A stretch of 64,000 bases of DNA. It comes from CAYPPK01 sp964412615. GTDB taxonomy: Bacteria > Patescibacteriota > Minisyncoccia > Sungbacterales > HO2-52-23. The notes beneath the pieces are model-generated. The model ran no database searches. It was not told where the DNA came from and worked only from the letters and a program-made list of their open reading frames with translations. Shown here piece by piece: positions 42,220-50,459 of the stretch. The stretch is from contig CAYPPK010000002.1 of assembly GCA_964412615.1 (NCBI GenBank), positions 1 through 64,000 on the forward strand. Reading direction: 5' to 3'. Positions within the stretch are counted from its first letter, which is position 1. Every line of letters begins with the position of its first letter. The position numbers were made by a program, and so were the translations under genes.

Positions 42220-43860
42220 TTCAAAAAGCACAAAGTCAGACGGCGCCTGAATTCTGGCGTGGGGAAAACGTTCGCGCAGCGCCTTTAAGAGATTTAAATC
42301 ATCGCCTTTAAGCGGGGCGATTATTGTTTTTCCGGTATCCACATTTATTTTTTCCAATTCATTTGGCAATATATATGTAAAATTTTTCTCTTGCTTCGCT
42401 TCGTCCCTAAAAGTATCGGTGGCAAACATTATGGTTTGGCTAGGCATGGAAATACCGCGCACCTCCACCCCCGGTACATTTACAATTACATATTTTTGAG
42501 TTTCAGCAGGCAATTTATTTAAAAATTGTCCCAGATGCCAAAGGTCGGTGGAAAAAGCAAAATAAGTATTGGGATTATTTGCCCAGCGGACAAAATATTG
42601 CCGGAAGGTAAATACCGGAACCAAGAGCAAAATTAAAACAAAAAGCAGGACAACTTCTTTTTTTATTCTCGCAAGCTGGGCCGCATACTGCGGCCATTTT
42701 ATCTTCTGATTTTCCAGCCGGTTTAAAACAAATTCCAAGGATCTCCAAGCACCGACTCCGGCCAGGATCATCACCGGCGGGATCAGGCCAATGGCGCGCA
42801 AAGCATGGGGCAAGCCTTCTCTGGTCAGTGTTGCTGGTAGAGAGAGAAAAAAGAGCCAGGCCAACAAGGTTATAGCTTGTGGCTGGTAGCTTGTAGGACG
42901 AACAAATAAATTTTTAATTGAGACGATTGTTCCTATCAGAAAAAATACCGCAACAATAGGATACAACTGGGGCTGGCAGTTATAGTTATGTCGCCAATTG
43001 CAGTCGCCTTGGAAGAAAAACATGCCGGCGGTGGCCAGATTAGATTTGGCAAATTCCCGCAGAGGGGACTCGGCCGTCATTATGGAAACCTGCCCGGTGC
43101 GGCCGAAAAAATCTTCCGGATGCTGTGCAAAATAATATCCCAGGGGCAAGGCGGTTACGAAAGTAACGAATAAAAAAAGAAGGACGAGGCAAGGAACACA
43201 TGAGCTTGTAGCTTGTGGCTGGTAGCTTGTAGGACGGTTTTTATACCAAGCCCATAGATACCAAATTATGGGCACGGCAAGCACAAACGGCATAAATCTG
43301 AAAGCAATATAAGTATGGAAACCCAGCCCGATAAAAATTCCCGCCCAAACCAAGTTTGCAATCTTTTTTGTACTAAATCCGCGCAGTAGGAAGTATGCGC
43401 CGAAGGCAGCCAAAAAGGGAACCATAATGGCGCGAAAACCTATGCGAGAAAAATTAATGTGCCAATAACTCGTGGCGAGAAAGAAAGCAGAGAGGAGCGG
43501 AACCGCAGCTGCGGTTCCGCCACCTAAAAGAAAGGAAAATAGTTCACGGGTGAGGAGATAAACCCCCAATATCGTGAGCGTCCCGAAAACGGCACTTACC
43601 ACTCTCAAGGCCCACGGCTCGTTTCCAAATAACTTTAACGAGAGCGCTTGGATATTTATAAAAAGTCCTTCCCGGCCGTTATTGTCAGGATAAAACCATT
43701 TAAACCCGCCGGTCTGCAGCATCTCCAGGGCGTTGTTGCCGTTCATGGCCTCGTCCGGATAAAGCCCGGGCGGTATTTCGGTAATTTGGTAAAATCTTAA
43801 AAAGCCGCCCAAAAGGATAATTCCTAGCAAAACAAGTATGGACAGCCGAGGTTTACTCAT
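42214..43860 (-). CDS. ArnT/PMT-like membrane glycosyltransferase
   Basis: A 548-aa polytopic protein. N-terminal helix LSILVLLGIILLGGFLRFYQ, then the catalytic loop IPPGLYPDEAMNGNNALEML with the conserved Asp-Glu, and NGREGLFINIQALSLKLFG. About ten membrane helices and a C-terminal soluble domain follow. It probably transfers a lipid-linked sugar to an envelope target. Two loops contain the peptide PTSYQPQA, each coded by an identical 27-nt repeat. It ends at a shared terminator. Confidence 0.82.
   Translation of the reverse strand: MSKPRLSILVLLGIILLGGFLRFYQITEIPPGLYPDEAMNGNNALEMLQTGGFKWFYPDNNGREGLFINIQALSLKLFGNEPWALRVVSAVFGTLTILGVYLLTRELFSFLLGGGTAAAVPLLSAFFLATSYWHINFSRIGFRAIMVPFLAAFGAYFLLRGFSTKKIANLVWAGIFIGLGFHTYIAFRFMPFVLAVPIIWYLWAWYKNRPTSYQPQATSSCVPCLVLLFLFVTFVTALPLGYYFAQHPEDFFGRTGQVSIMTAESPLREFAKSNLATAGMFFFQGDCNWRHNYNCQPQLYPIVAVFFLIGTIVSIKNLFVRPTSYQPQAITLLAWLFFLSLPATLTREGLPHALRAIGLIPPVMILAGVGAWRSLEFVLNRLENQKIKWPQYAAQLARIKKEVVLLFVLILLLVPVFTFRQYFVRWANNPNTYFAFSTDLWHLGQFLNKLPAETQKYVIVNVPGVEVRGISMPSQTIMFATDTFRDEAKQEKNFTYILPNELEKINVDTGKTIIAPLKGDDLNLLKALRERFPHARIQAPSDFVLFEL
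42874..42900 (-). repeat. 27-nt repeat in glycosyltransferase gene, copy A
   Basis: AGCTTGTGGCTGG-TAGCTTGTAGGACG, identical to 43210-43236 and coding RPTSYQPQA on the minus strand. Related to the mnmA insertion. Confidence 0.85.
43210..43236 (-). repeat. 27-nt repeat in glycosyltransferase gene, copy B
   Basis: Identical to 42874-42900; preceded at 43203 by an extra AGCTTGT unit. Confidence 0.85.
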
Positions 43861-43900
43861 ATTATTTATTATACTATGATTAAGGTAAATTCATATACTC

Positions 43901-44329
43901 ATGCCCGAAGAACAACAAAAAGAAATTTATGCCTCGCCGGAGGAAGAAATAAAGGCGCTGGAACAAAAACTGGAAGATAAAAAAAGGGAACTGCAGGAGC
44001 AAGGCACAGAGGTAAAAGAAAAAGACACCTTCCGCGAGGTGCTGAAAGAGCATATCGATAAAGCGCGTGTCCCGACTTCAGCCCGGATTATTCAACCTGC
44101 CACCCAGCTTCCTTCAAATTTGCAAAACCAAGCCGCGGAATTAAAGAAGAAAGAAGAAAGAGAGGCGCAAGTGAAGCATTTAATAGAAATTGCTCTCACC
44201 CGCAATATTCAAAACGCGGTAAAAGTGGCCGAGCAGGCAACGCCTTACCTCTTGGACGAATTGCATGATCACTTAGTGGATGATTTTTATGAAAAGCTTT
44301 TGGCCTTGCGCAAATTAAAAGCGCTTTAG
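43901..44329 (+). CDS. Coiled-coil hypothetical protein, 142 aa
   Basis: Not recognised. Residues about 8-55 (EEEIKALEQKLEDKKRELQE) and 70-100 are highly charged coiled coil; the C-terminus (IEIALTRNIQNAVKVAEQAT...LLDELHDHLVDDFYEKL) is helical. No signal or membrane helix. It lies 12 bp before the VirD4-like ATPase gene, and its composition suggests a partner or adaptor for that enzyme; this pairing is inferred from position only. Confidence 0.6.
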   Translation: MPEEQQKEIYASPEEEIKALEQKLEDKKRELQEQGTEVKEKDTFREVLKEHIDKARVPTSARIIQPATQLPSNLQNQAAELKKKEEREAQVKHLIEIALTRNIQNAVKVAEQATPYLLDELHDHLVDDFYEKLLALRKLKAL

Positions 44330-44340
44330 CCTTTATCTTG

Positions 44341-46806
44341 ATGGATGCTTTGCTAATTTTTACGATTTATGTGGGAGTGGTGCTGCTGGCCGCTTTTTTA
44401 GCTTTGCTCTTGTTGGTTTTGCGTCATCTTGCTCGCAAGGGACTTATCGCTCGTTCGCTCAATTTGGAGCTTTTGGCCGTGCGCTTCCAGCCCTTTTACC
44501 AAATGCAGCAGCAAAATCAGCAGGAACTGAACGCCCAGCAAATCCGGGAAAAGATCGCGCTCATGGAGCAATTTTACGTGAACTTGCACGGCATCCGCGA
44601 AAATCCTTTTCGCACTTTTCTTTACGGCCAGCCCACTTTTGCTTTGGAACTTACCATCCCGCACCTGGGCGAGGAACTTTTATTTTTCGTGGCCGTACCC
44701 AAGCGCCTTACGACGGCCGTAGAGAAAGTAATTCAAGGTATTTTTCCGGACGCGCACGTGGAGCGTTCGCGCGATTACAATATCTTTAATCCGGATGGAG
44801 CCAGTGTTGGCTCTTACTTGCGTCTTAAGGCCAATCCTTATTTCCCCATTCGCACTTACCAAAAGCTGGAAACAGACCCGATGAAAGAGCTCACCAATAT
44901 TTTTACCAAACTGGCCAAAGAGGGCGAGGGCGCGGCTTTGCAGGTGGTAGCAAGGCCGGCCGGCAAAGAGTGGAATAATCGCTTGCGCAAGCGGGTGCGC
45001 TATTTATACGAAGGCAAGAGTTGGCATGAAAATTCCTGGCTGAAAATTTTAAATGAAATCGTAGATTTTTTCTCTCCGCTTTCGGAAGAATCGCGCAAGC
45101 GCCTGCAGGAAAAACGCCTTACGCCGCTGCAGGAAGAAATGGCCAAAGCCTTGGACGGCAAAGCCGGCAAGCCTTTGTTTGAGGTCAACGTGCGCTTGGT
45201 TGCTTCAGCTTCAACTTATGCGAGAGCCCGAGGTATTTTGCAGGGGCTGGAGCTGTCTTTTGAACAATATTCTGATCCGGCTTTAAATAGTTTTGCCAGC
45301 AACGAAGAGAAAAAAAAGAAATTGCGCGAGCTTTTTTTCCATTTTTCTTTCCGCAGTTTTGCTGACCGGAAAAAAATAATTCTTGGCACCGAAGAGCTGA
45401 CTTCCGTATTTCATTTTCCCAACGTGCCGATTGAGACGCCGCGCATCCGCATCCAAAAAAGCCGCCAAGCGGCTCCGCCGGTGGAATTGCCCGGCGAAGG
45501 TTTGCTTTTGGGCTACAACGAATTTCGCGGGGATAAGCGGGAGGTGAAGATGCTGGAAGAGGATCGCCGGCGCCATCTTTATGTCATCGGCCAAACCGGC
45601 ACCGGTAAATCCGTATTTTTGGAAAACATGATAATTCAAGATTTGCAGGAAGGCCGGGGAGTGTGCGTGATTGATCCGCACGGGGAACTGGTGGGCAAAA
45701 TGCTCGGGTTTGTTCCGCGCCATCGCCTGCAGGATGTGGTTTATTTTGATCCGGGAGATACCGAGCGGCCCATGGGATTAAACATGCTGGAATACGACCC
45801 CGTTTTTCCGGAGCAGAAGACCTTTATTGTAAACGAACTTTTTTCCATTTTTCAAAAACTTTACGGGGCCGTTCCCGAGGCGCTCGGCCCCATGTTTGAG
45901 CAATATTTCCGCAACGCCACCATGCTGGTCATGGATGATCCGTCTTCGGGCAATACGCTTTTGGAAATTTCGCGGGTCATGTCGGACAAGCCCTTCCGCG
46001 ATCTTAAGCTTTCGCGCGCCAAAAATATCGTGGTGAAAAATTTCTGGACCCAGGTAGCCGAAAAAGCGGGCGGCGAGAGTGAACTGCGCAACATGGTGCC
46101 TTACATCACCTCCAAATTTGACGTATTTTTGGCCAATGAAATCATGCGGCCCATTATTGCCCAGGAAAAATCCGCTTTTAATTTTCGGGAAATCATGGAC
46201 AGCCAGAAGATCTTCCTGGTGAATTTATCCAAAGGACGCCTGGGGGATATAAATTCCTCGCTTATCGGACTTATTATTGTCGGCAAAATTTTAATGGCGG
46301 CTCTCGGCCGGGTAAACGTGGGAGAGGAGAAACGCAAGGACTTTTATCTCTATATTGACGAGTTTCAAAACGTAACCACCGATTCCATCGCCACCATACT
46401 TTCCGAGGCCCGCAAGTATCGCCTGGATCTTATTATTACCCACCAGTTTATTGGCCAGCTGAAAGAAGAAATTAAAAAAGCGGTTTTTGGCAATGTCGGC
46501 TCTTTGGCCTCCTTCCGCATCGGGTCGGACGACGCGGAATTTGTAGCCAAGCAGTTCAAGCCGGTGTTTGGCGAGCAGGATTTATTGAATCTGGACAATT
46601 TTAATTGCTATCTAAAACTTCTGATCCGAGGCCAGACCACCCAGCCATTCAGTTTAAAAACCTATCCGCCTCAAAAAAGCGAGGCAACTGTGGCCCAGCT
46701 TGCCCGAGAAATTTCCCGCACCAAATACGGCCGTTCTCGGGAAGAAATAGAAGCAGAAATCATGCGGCGGCATGAGGTTCCGGAAACCGAGAAGGTTTTC
46801 ACTTAA
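44341..46806 (+). CDS. VirD4/TraM-recognition-type membrane ATPase
   Basis: An 821-aa protein. N-terminal membrane helix (IFTIYVGVVLLAAFLALLLL), an accessory region of about 350 residues, then a RecA-like motor: Walker A IGQTGTGKSVFLENM near residue 420, GVCVIDPHGELVGK, Walker B DFYLYIDEFQNV near 675, and a glutamine-rich ITHQFIGQL element. It belongs to the HerA/VirD4/TraM-recognition family of DNA or protein pumps found in many CPR genomes. No other conjugation genes are nearby, so transfer of DNA, pilus-related transport or uptake remain open. Confidence 0.82.
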   Translation: MDALLIFTIYVGVVLLAAFLALLLLVLRHLARKGLIARSLNLELLAVRFQPFYQMQQQNQQELNAQQIREKIALMEQFYVNLHGIRENPFRTFLYGQPTFALELTIPHLGEELLFFVAVPKRLTTAVEKVIQGIFPDAHVERSRDYNIFNPDGASVGSYLRLKANPYFPIRTYQKLETDPMKELTNIFTKLAKEGEGAALQVVARPAGKEWNNRLRKRVRYLYEGKSWHENSWLKILNEIVDFFSPLSEESRKRLQEKRLTPLQEEMAKALDGKAGKPLFEVNVRLVASASTYARARGILQGLELSFEQYSDPALNSFASNEEKKKKLRELFFHFSFRSFADRKKIILGTEELTSVFHFPNVPIETPRIRIQKSRQAAPPVELPGEGLLLGYNEFRGDKREVKMLEEDRRRHLYVIGQTGTGKSVFLENMIIQDLQEGRGVCVIDPHGELVGKMLGFVPRHRLQDVVYFDPGDTERPMGLNMLEYDPVFPEQKTFIVNELFSIFQKLYGAVPEALGPMFEQYFRNATMLVMDDPSSGNTLLEISRVMSDKPFRDLKLSRAKNIVVKNFWTQVAEKAGGESELRNMVPYITSKFDVFLANEIMRPIIAQEKSAFNFREIMDSQKIFLVNLSKGRLGDINSSLIGLIIVGKILMAALGRVNVGEEKRKDFYLYIDEFQNVTTDSIATILSEARKYRLDLIITHQFIGQLKEEIKKAVFGNVGSLASFRIGSDDAEFVAKQFKPVFGEQDLLNLDNFNCYLKLLIRGQTTQPFSLKTYPPQKSEATVAQLAREISRTKYGRSREEIEAEIMRRHEVPETEKVFT

Positions 46807-46864
46807 ATTACATGCGGCTCGTAAATAGTTTCTAAGGATTTAAACTAATTTTTTTTTACTCATC

Positions 46865-47527
46865 ATGATTACCAAACAGGATTATGCCATCGGAGCGTTG
46901 ATTGGGTTTATGGCCGGCATCTTCGCGCTTCCCACGCTTATCAATTTGGGATTGCGGGATTTGGGAATTCTTTCCCTGGTCCCGCTTGTTTTCCCAATTC
47001 TTTTTCTTTTCGGAATCGGGCTGGCAAGTTTTTTTTCCCGCTGGCTGGCCATCATGGCTCAATTCGGAAAGTTTGCCGCGGTTGGTATTTTAAACACCGC
47101 GATTGATTTTGGAGTTTTGAATATCTTAAGCCTGATCACCGGAGTAACTGCCGGATTTGTTTTAGGAGGAGTAAATATCCCGGGGTTCATTTTGGCCGTT
47201 AGCAACGCTTATTTTTGGAACAAGTTTTGGGTTTTTCGGGATCGGGAAGGCGGGGTTTTAGGCGATTTTCCCAAATTTTTAGCCGTGTCTTTGGTAGGTT
47301 TGCTGATCAATAGCGGAACAGTGGTCTTATTTACGACTTTTTTGCCGGTTGTATCCAGCGTAAGCAGTGCTGCCTGGCTTAATGTGGCCAAAGTTTTTGC
47401 CACGGTCATTTCGCTTGCCTGGAATTTTCTTGGCTATAAATTTTGGGTATTTAAAATTACTCCTCGGCTGGCGGGAAAAAACCAGGCCATTTCTCTTGAC
47501 AGTGCCAGATTTTACGATAAGGTATAG
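46865..47527 (+). CDS. GtrA-like membrane protein
   Basis: A 220-aa protein. The GtrA core (about 75-200) has four helices with FAAVGILNTAIDFGVLNIL, NAYFWNKFWVF and the terminal WNFLGYKFWVFK, all family landmarks; two further helices lie at the N-terminus. GtrA proteins act in flipping or handling of polyprenyl-phosphate sugars, which fits the two glycosyltransferases upstream. Confidence 0.88.
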   Translation: MITKQDYAIGALIGFMAGIFALPTLINLGLRDLGILSLVPLVFPILFLFGIGLASFFSRWLAIMAQFGKFAAVGILNTAIDFGVLNILSLITGVTAGFVLGGVNIPGFILAVSNAYFWNKFWVFRDREGGVLGDFPKFLAVSLVGLLINSGTVVLFTTFLPVVSSVSSAAWLNVAKVFATVISLAWNFLGYKFWVFKITPRLAGKNQAISLDSARFYDKV

Positions 47528-47548
47528 ACAGCTCAAAGGAGAAAAACC

Positions 47549-48025
47549 GTGTCAGAAAATCCGCTTCTGGGAAAAATTGCCGATAAGGATGCAGTAGCTC
47601 TGGGTATACTCGTGAACACTGCTGGCAAGTACGGGCGTTTGAAACTGGCGCAAGATTTGCTGGAGATGGGCAGAACGCCAGTTGATGGTTTCCCGGTGTC
47701 AGAGAAAATGCCAAACTTTCTACCCTGGAACCCATTGGCCGAAATTAAAAAGCCGGAAGATTTGGATGATGCCCTAAAGGTTTTTGCCGATCATGTTGTT
47801 CACCAAGTGCTTAATTTGGAAAAATGGCGCGGATTTGGCCCGGCTATTGGTTTATTGGTGCAATTGAAATCCTTTGACAAGGAGACATGGGAAGTAATCG
47901 CTGATATACTGGAGAAGCAGCCAAACGGTTCAAGAGGATTGATTATTGCGGAAATGGTAAAAAATCATAAGCGGCGTCAGCGAGAGAACTGGGAAAACCA
48001 GCTTGCGTTTTCTCAACCCGACTGA
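47549..48025 (+). CDS. Hypothetical protein, 158 aa
   Basis: Not recognised; an all-helical soluble protein (GILVNTAGKYGRLKLAQDLL, VIADILEKQPNGSRGLIIAE). It starts at GTG with AAAGGAG eight bases upstream, a strong site for this genome. It ends at the dnaX promoter region. No membrane segment or catalytic motif is apparent. Confidence 0.6.
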   Translation: MSENPLLGKIADKDAVALGILVNTAGKYGRLKLAQDLLEMGRTPVDGFPVSEKMPNFLPWNPLAEIKKPEDLDDALKVFADHVVHQVLNLEKWRGFGPAIGLLVQLKSFDKETWEVIADILEKQPNGSRGLIIAEMVKNHKRRQRENWENQLAFSQPD

Positions 48026-48062
48026 TGACCTCTATAAGAGGTCTTTTAATTTAAACAAGATA

Positions 48063-48071
48063 TGCTATTAT
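48063..48071 (+). promoter_or_regulatory. Extended -10 of dnaX
   Basis: TGC-TATTAT, 12 bp before the dnaX ATG; GGAG follows as an SD. Confidence 0.55.
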
Positions 48072-48083
48072 GCAGGAGAAAAT

Positions 48084-49238
48084 ATGTCTCAAGTCCTGTA
48101 TCGCAAACATCGTCCCAAAAGTTTTGAAGAAGTGGTGGGGCAGGAGCATGTGGTGACCGCCATCCGCAACTCTTTGGAGGCCGGCAAAGTTGCCCATGCT
48201 TATTTATTTTCCGGTCCTAGGGGAGTTGGCAAAACCACCCTGGCCCGGCTTATCGCTAAGTCGCTGAATTGCGCGCACTATTCGCATGTGCCCGTTCGCA
48301 TTGCCGAAGGCCGCAGGCCGGAGGCGGGCTATTCGCATACCATACCCTGCAACACTTGCGAATATTGCGAGGACTTTAACAAGGGAAGAGCGATTGATTT
48401 GATAGAAATTGATGCCGCTTCCAACCGCGGCATTGATGAAATCCGGGAATTGCGCGAAGGAGTGAAATTTGTCCCGACCAAAGGCAAATTTAAATGCTAC
48501 ATTATTGACGAGGCGCGTCAGCTTACCAAAGAAGCTTCCAACGCGCTTTTAAAAACATTGGAAGAACCGCCGGCTCATGCCATTTTTGTTTTGGCTACCA
48601 CCGAGCCGGACAAAATGCTTTCTACTATTATTTCCCGCACCCAGCATTATGAATTCCGGCGGCCAAACATAGCGCAAATCTCGGATCGCCTGACTTTAGT
48701 CGCTAAAAAAGAAAAAGCCATGCTGGAAAAAGACGCGGCCCATCTGATTGCGTTGGCGGCTGAAGGTTCTTTGCGCGATGCCGAAAGCATTCTGGGGCAA
48801 ATCATGGCGGTGGAAGATAAAAAAATCACCAGGGAAGAAGTGGAAAATATTCTGGGCTTGCCCCGCCGGGAAGCGGCTAAAAAAATGTTTGCCTTGGTAG
48901 CCCAAAAAGACACGTCTGCGGCTCTGGCTTTGATCCAGGAAGTTTCGGAGGCCGGATACGACCTGACCAGTTTTTCCAAAATGTTATTGCAATATTTCCG
49001 CAACGCTTTTTTTCTCAAAACCGATCCGGCTTTGAAAAAATTCGTGGAGCAGGAAATGCTTCCGGACGAGCTGGAGTGCATCTCGGCCAATCTCGCTTCT
49101 TTTGCGCCGCAGGATCTCTCCCGCGGCCTTGGCGTCATCACTGAAAATCTTCTGCTTTTCAAAAAAACTCCGATTCCCCAGCTTCCTTTGGAGATTACCG
49201 TGGTTGACCTTATCCATGGACGTGCCCCGCAAGAATAA
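48084..49238 (+). CDS. dnaX: DNA polymerase III gamma/tau clamp-loader subunit
   Basis: A 384-aa AAA+ ATPase that loads the sliding clamp. MSQVLYRKHRPKSFEEVVGQ, Walker A FSGPRGVGKTTLARL near residue 45, a zinc module with Cys in KSLNC and CNTCEYC, DEARQLTKEASNALLKTLEE and sensor-1 FVLATTEPDKM. It ends after the collar domain, so it is a gamma-length protein without tau domains. ATG at 48084 gives the family start. It overlaps the HAD gene by 23 bp. Confidence 0.95.
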   Translation: MSQVLYRKHRPKSFEEVVGQEHVVTAIRNSLEAGKVAHAYLFSGPRGVGKTTLARLIAKSLNCAHYSHVPVRIAEGRRPEAGYSHTIPCNTCEYCEDFNKGRAIDLIEIDAASNRGIDEIRELREGVKFVPTKGKFKCYIIDEARQLTKEASNALLKTLEEPPAHAIFVLATTEPDKMLSTIISRTQHYEFRRPNIAQISDRLTLVAKKEKAMLEKDAAHLIALAAEGSLRDAESILGQIMAVEDKKITREEVENILGLPRREAAKKMFALVAQKDTSAALALIQEVSEAGYDLTSFSKMLLQYFRNAFFLKTDPALKKFVEQEMLPDELECISANLASFAPQDLSRGLGVITENLLLFKKTPIPQLPLEITVVDLIHGRAPQE

Positions 49239-49920
49239 AAACAAAGTTGCCGTCTTTGACATTGATGGGACCATCTTCCGCTCCTCGCTTTTGATTGAAC
49301 TCATGGAGGCGCTGATCTTGGAGAAAGTTATTCCGGCCAAAACCGAGAAGCTTTGGGAGAAAGATTATTTGGCCTGGCTGGAACGCCGCGGCTCCTATCA
49401 GGATTATATAAGCAAGGTAATTTTGGCGAGCCGCCGGCATCTGCGCGGCGTAAGCCAGTTTAAGGTTTGGGAAGTTGCCAAAAAGGTTTTGGCTTTTCAT
49501 CAAAACCGGGTTTATCGCTTTAGCCGGGATTTGGTTAAAGAGCTGAAGCCAACCCATTTTCTTCTGGCCATCTCCGGCTCGCCTTTTGACATTGTCCAGC
49601 CGTTTTGCCGGGAGTTCGGCTTTGACAAGGTTTACGGCACGATCTACGAGGTGGACGGCAAGTCGCGCTTCACCGGCAAAGTATTTTACGAGGACTTTGT
49701 CCGCGACAAGCGAAAGACCTTTGAGCGCGCGCTTATCAAAGAGGGTCTGATCCTGAAAGGATCGGTAGGCGTGGGGGATACGGAAACGGACATTCCTTTC
49801 CTGAAAATGGTGGAGCGGCCGATCGCCTTCAATCCCAATGAAAAACTTTACCGCGAAGCCAAACGCCGAGGCTGGGAGATAGTCGTGGAGAGAAAAGATG
49901 TGGTATATAGGATGAAATAG
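49216..49920 (+). CDS. HAD-superfamily (SerB-like, type IB) phosphatase
   Basis: A 234-aa hydrolase. Motif I VAVFDIDGTIFRSS (nucleophile Asp near residue 15), motif II LLAISGSPFDIVQPF, motif III Lys in RDKRKTFERAL and motif IV GVGDTETDIPFLKMV are complete. This class includes phosphoserine and other small-molecule phosphatases; the substrate cannot be told. ATG at 49216 lies within the dnaX 3' end, a coupling-type overlap; the frame is open further upstream. Confidence 0.88.
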   Translation: MDVPRKNKNKVAVFDIDGTIFRSSLLIELMEALILEKVIPAKTEKLWEKDYLAWLERRGSYQDYISKVILASRRHLRGVSQFKVWEVAKKVLAFHQNRVYRFSRDLVKELKPTHFLLAISGSPFDIVQPFCREFGFDKVYGTIYEVDGKSRFTGKVFYEDFVRDKRKTFERALIKEGLILKGSVGVGDTETDIPFLKMVERPIAFNPNEKLYREAKRRGWEIVVERKDVVYRMK

Positions 49921-49924
49921 CTTC

Positions 49925-49953
49925 GCTCGCGGTGCCCTCGGCACATGCTTCTG
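49925..49953 (+). repeat. Post-stop dispersed repeat, copy 3
   Basis: GCTCGCGGTGCCCTCGGCAC four bases after the HAD gene stop; see 15413 and 18059. Confidence 0.5.
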
Positions 49954-49974
49954 AAAAGCTTCGCCTGCCACGGT

Positions 49975-50000
49975 CAACACGCCACTCGTGTGGCGTGTTG
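49975..50000. terminator. Perfect hairpin after the HAD gene
   Basis: CAACACGCCAC pairs with GTGGCGTGTTG (11 bp). No T-tract, so it may be an mRNA 3' structure. The rest of 49921-50251 holds no gene that I can see, apart from the gap. Confidence 0.5.
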
Positions 50001-50092
50001 AGACCAACTCTGGATTTTCCGCGAAAAACGTGTTAGAATTCAGTCGTCCGTAAGTATTATTTGGGAGTGGTGTAATTGGGCCGAAGCAAACA

Positions 50093-50168
50093 NNNNNNNN
50101 NNNNNNNNNNNNNNNNNNNNNNNNNNNNNNNNNNNNNNNNNNNNNNNNNNNNNNNNNNNNNNNNNNNN
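50093..50168. other. Assembly gap (76 N)
   Basis: 76 unknown bases between the HAD gene and tRNA-Gln. The bases before it (GGGAGTGGTGTAATTGGG) vaguely resemble a tRNA 5' half. Confidence 1.
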
Positions 50169-50251
50169 CCAACCGCGTGCGAGCGTTAAGAAATACCCCG
50201 GATTTTGCCGAGGGGGCAAAATCACGTCTGACTTATGTTTCTGTCTATTCC

Positions 50252-50322
50252 TGCGGGGTCGTCTAACGGTAGGACATGGGCCTTTGAAGCCCAGTATGAA
50301 GGTTCGATTCCTTCCCCCGCAG
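50252..50322 (+). tRNA. tRNA-Gln (TTG)
   Basis: Acceptor TGCGGGG pairs with CCCCGCA, discriminator G; anticodon loop CTTTGAA gives TTG; T arm GAAGG-TTCGATT-CCTTC. CCA is not encoded. It marks the left edge of the accessory island. Confidence 0.95.
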
Positions 50323-50339
50323 GAATGAACAGAAACTGC

Positions 50340-50405
50340 TAAAACTTCAGGTTCGAGACCTGACTCCCCAGATTCTTTGCGACCCTTACCGAGACGGGTC
50401 AGGCG
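50340..50405 (+). repeat. Island element E1
   Basis: Directly after tRNA-Gln. GGTTCGAGACC (50350) and TGCGACCC-Y-TACCGAGACGGGT (from 50378) match E2 at 51317 and 51345. The first motif lies in a CAGGTTCGAGACCTG palindrome. Confidence 0.65.
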
Positions 50406-50459
50406 TTACAAGCGCAGGCTCATAAGGGTAGGAGGGAAATATTTTGACAACGGCAAATA

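Noticed and set aside
49210..50172. Long minus-strand frame across the N gap
   Set aside because: It is the antisense of the HAD phosphatase gene extended through unknown bases.
50340..50370. Second tRNA directly after tRNA-Gln
   Set aside because: Only a T-arm-like palindrome is present; no acceptor, D arm or anticodon arm can be placed.
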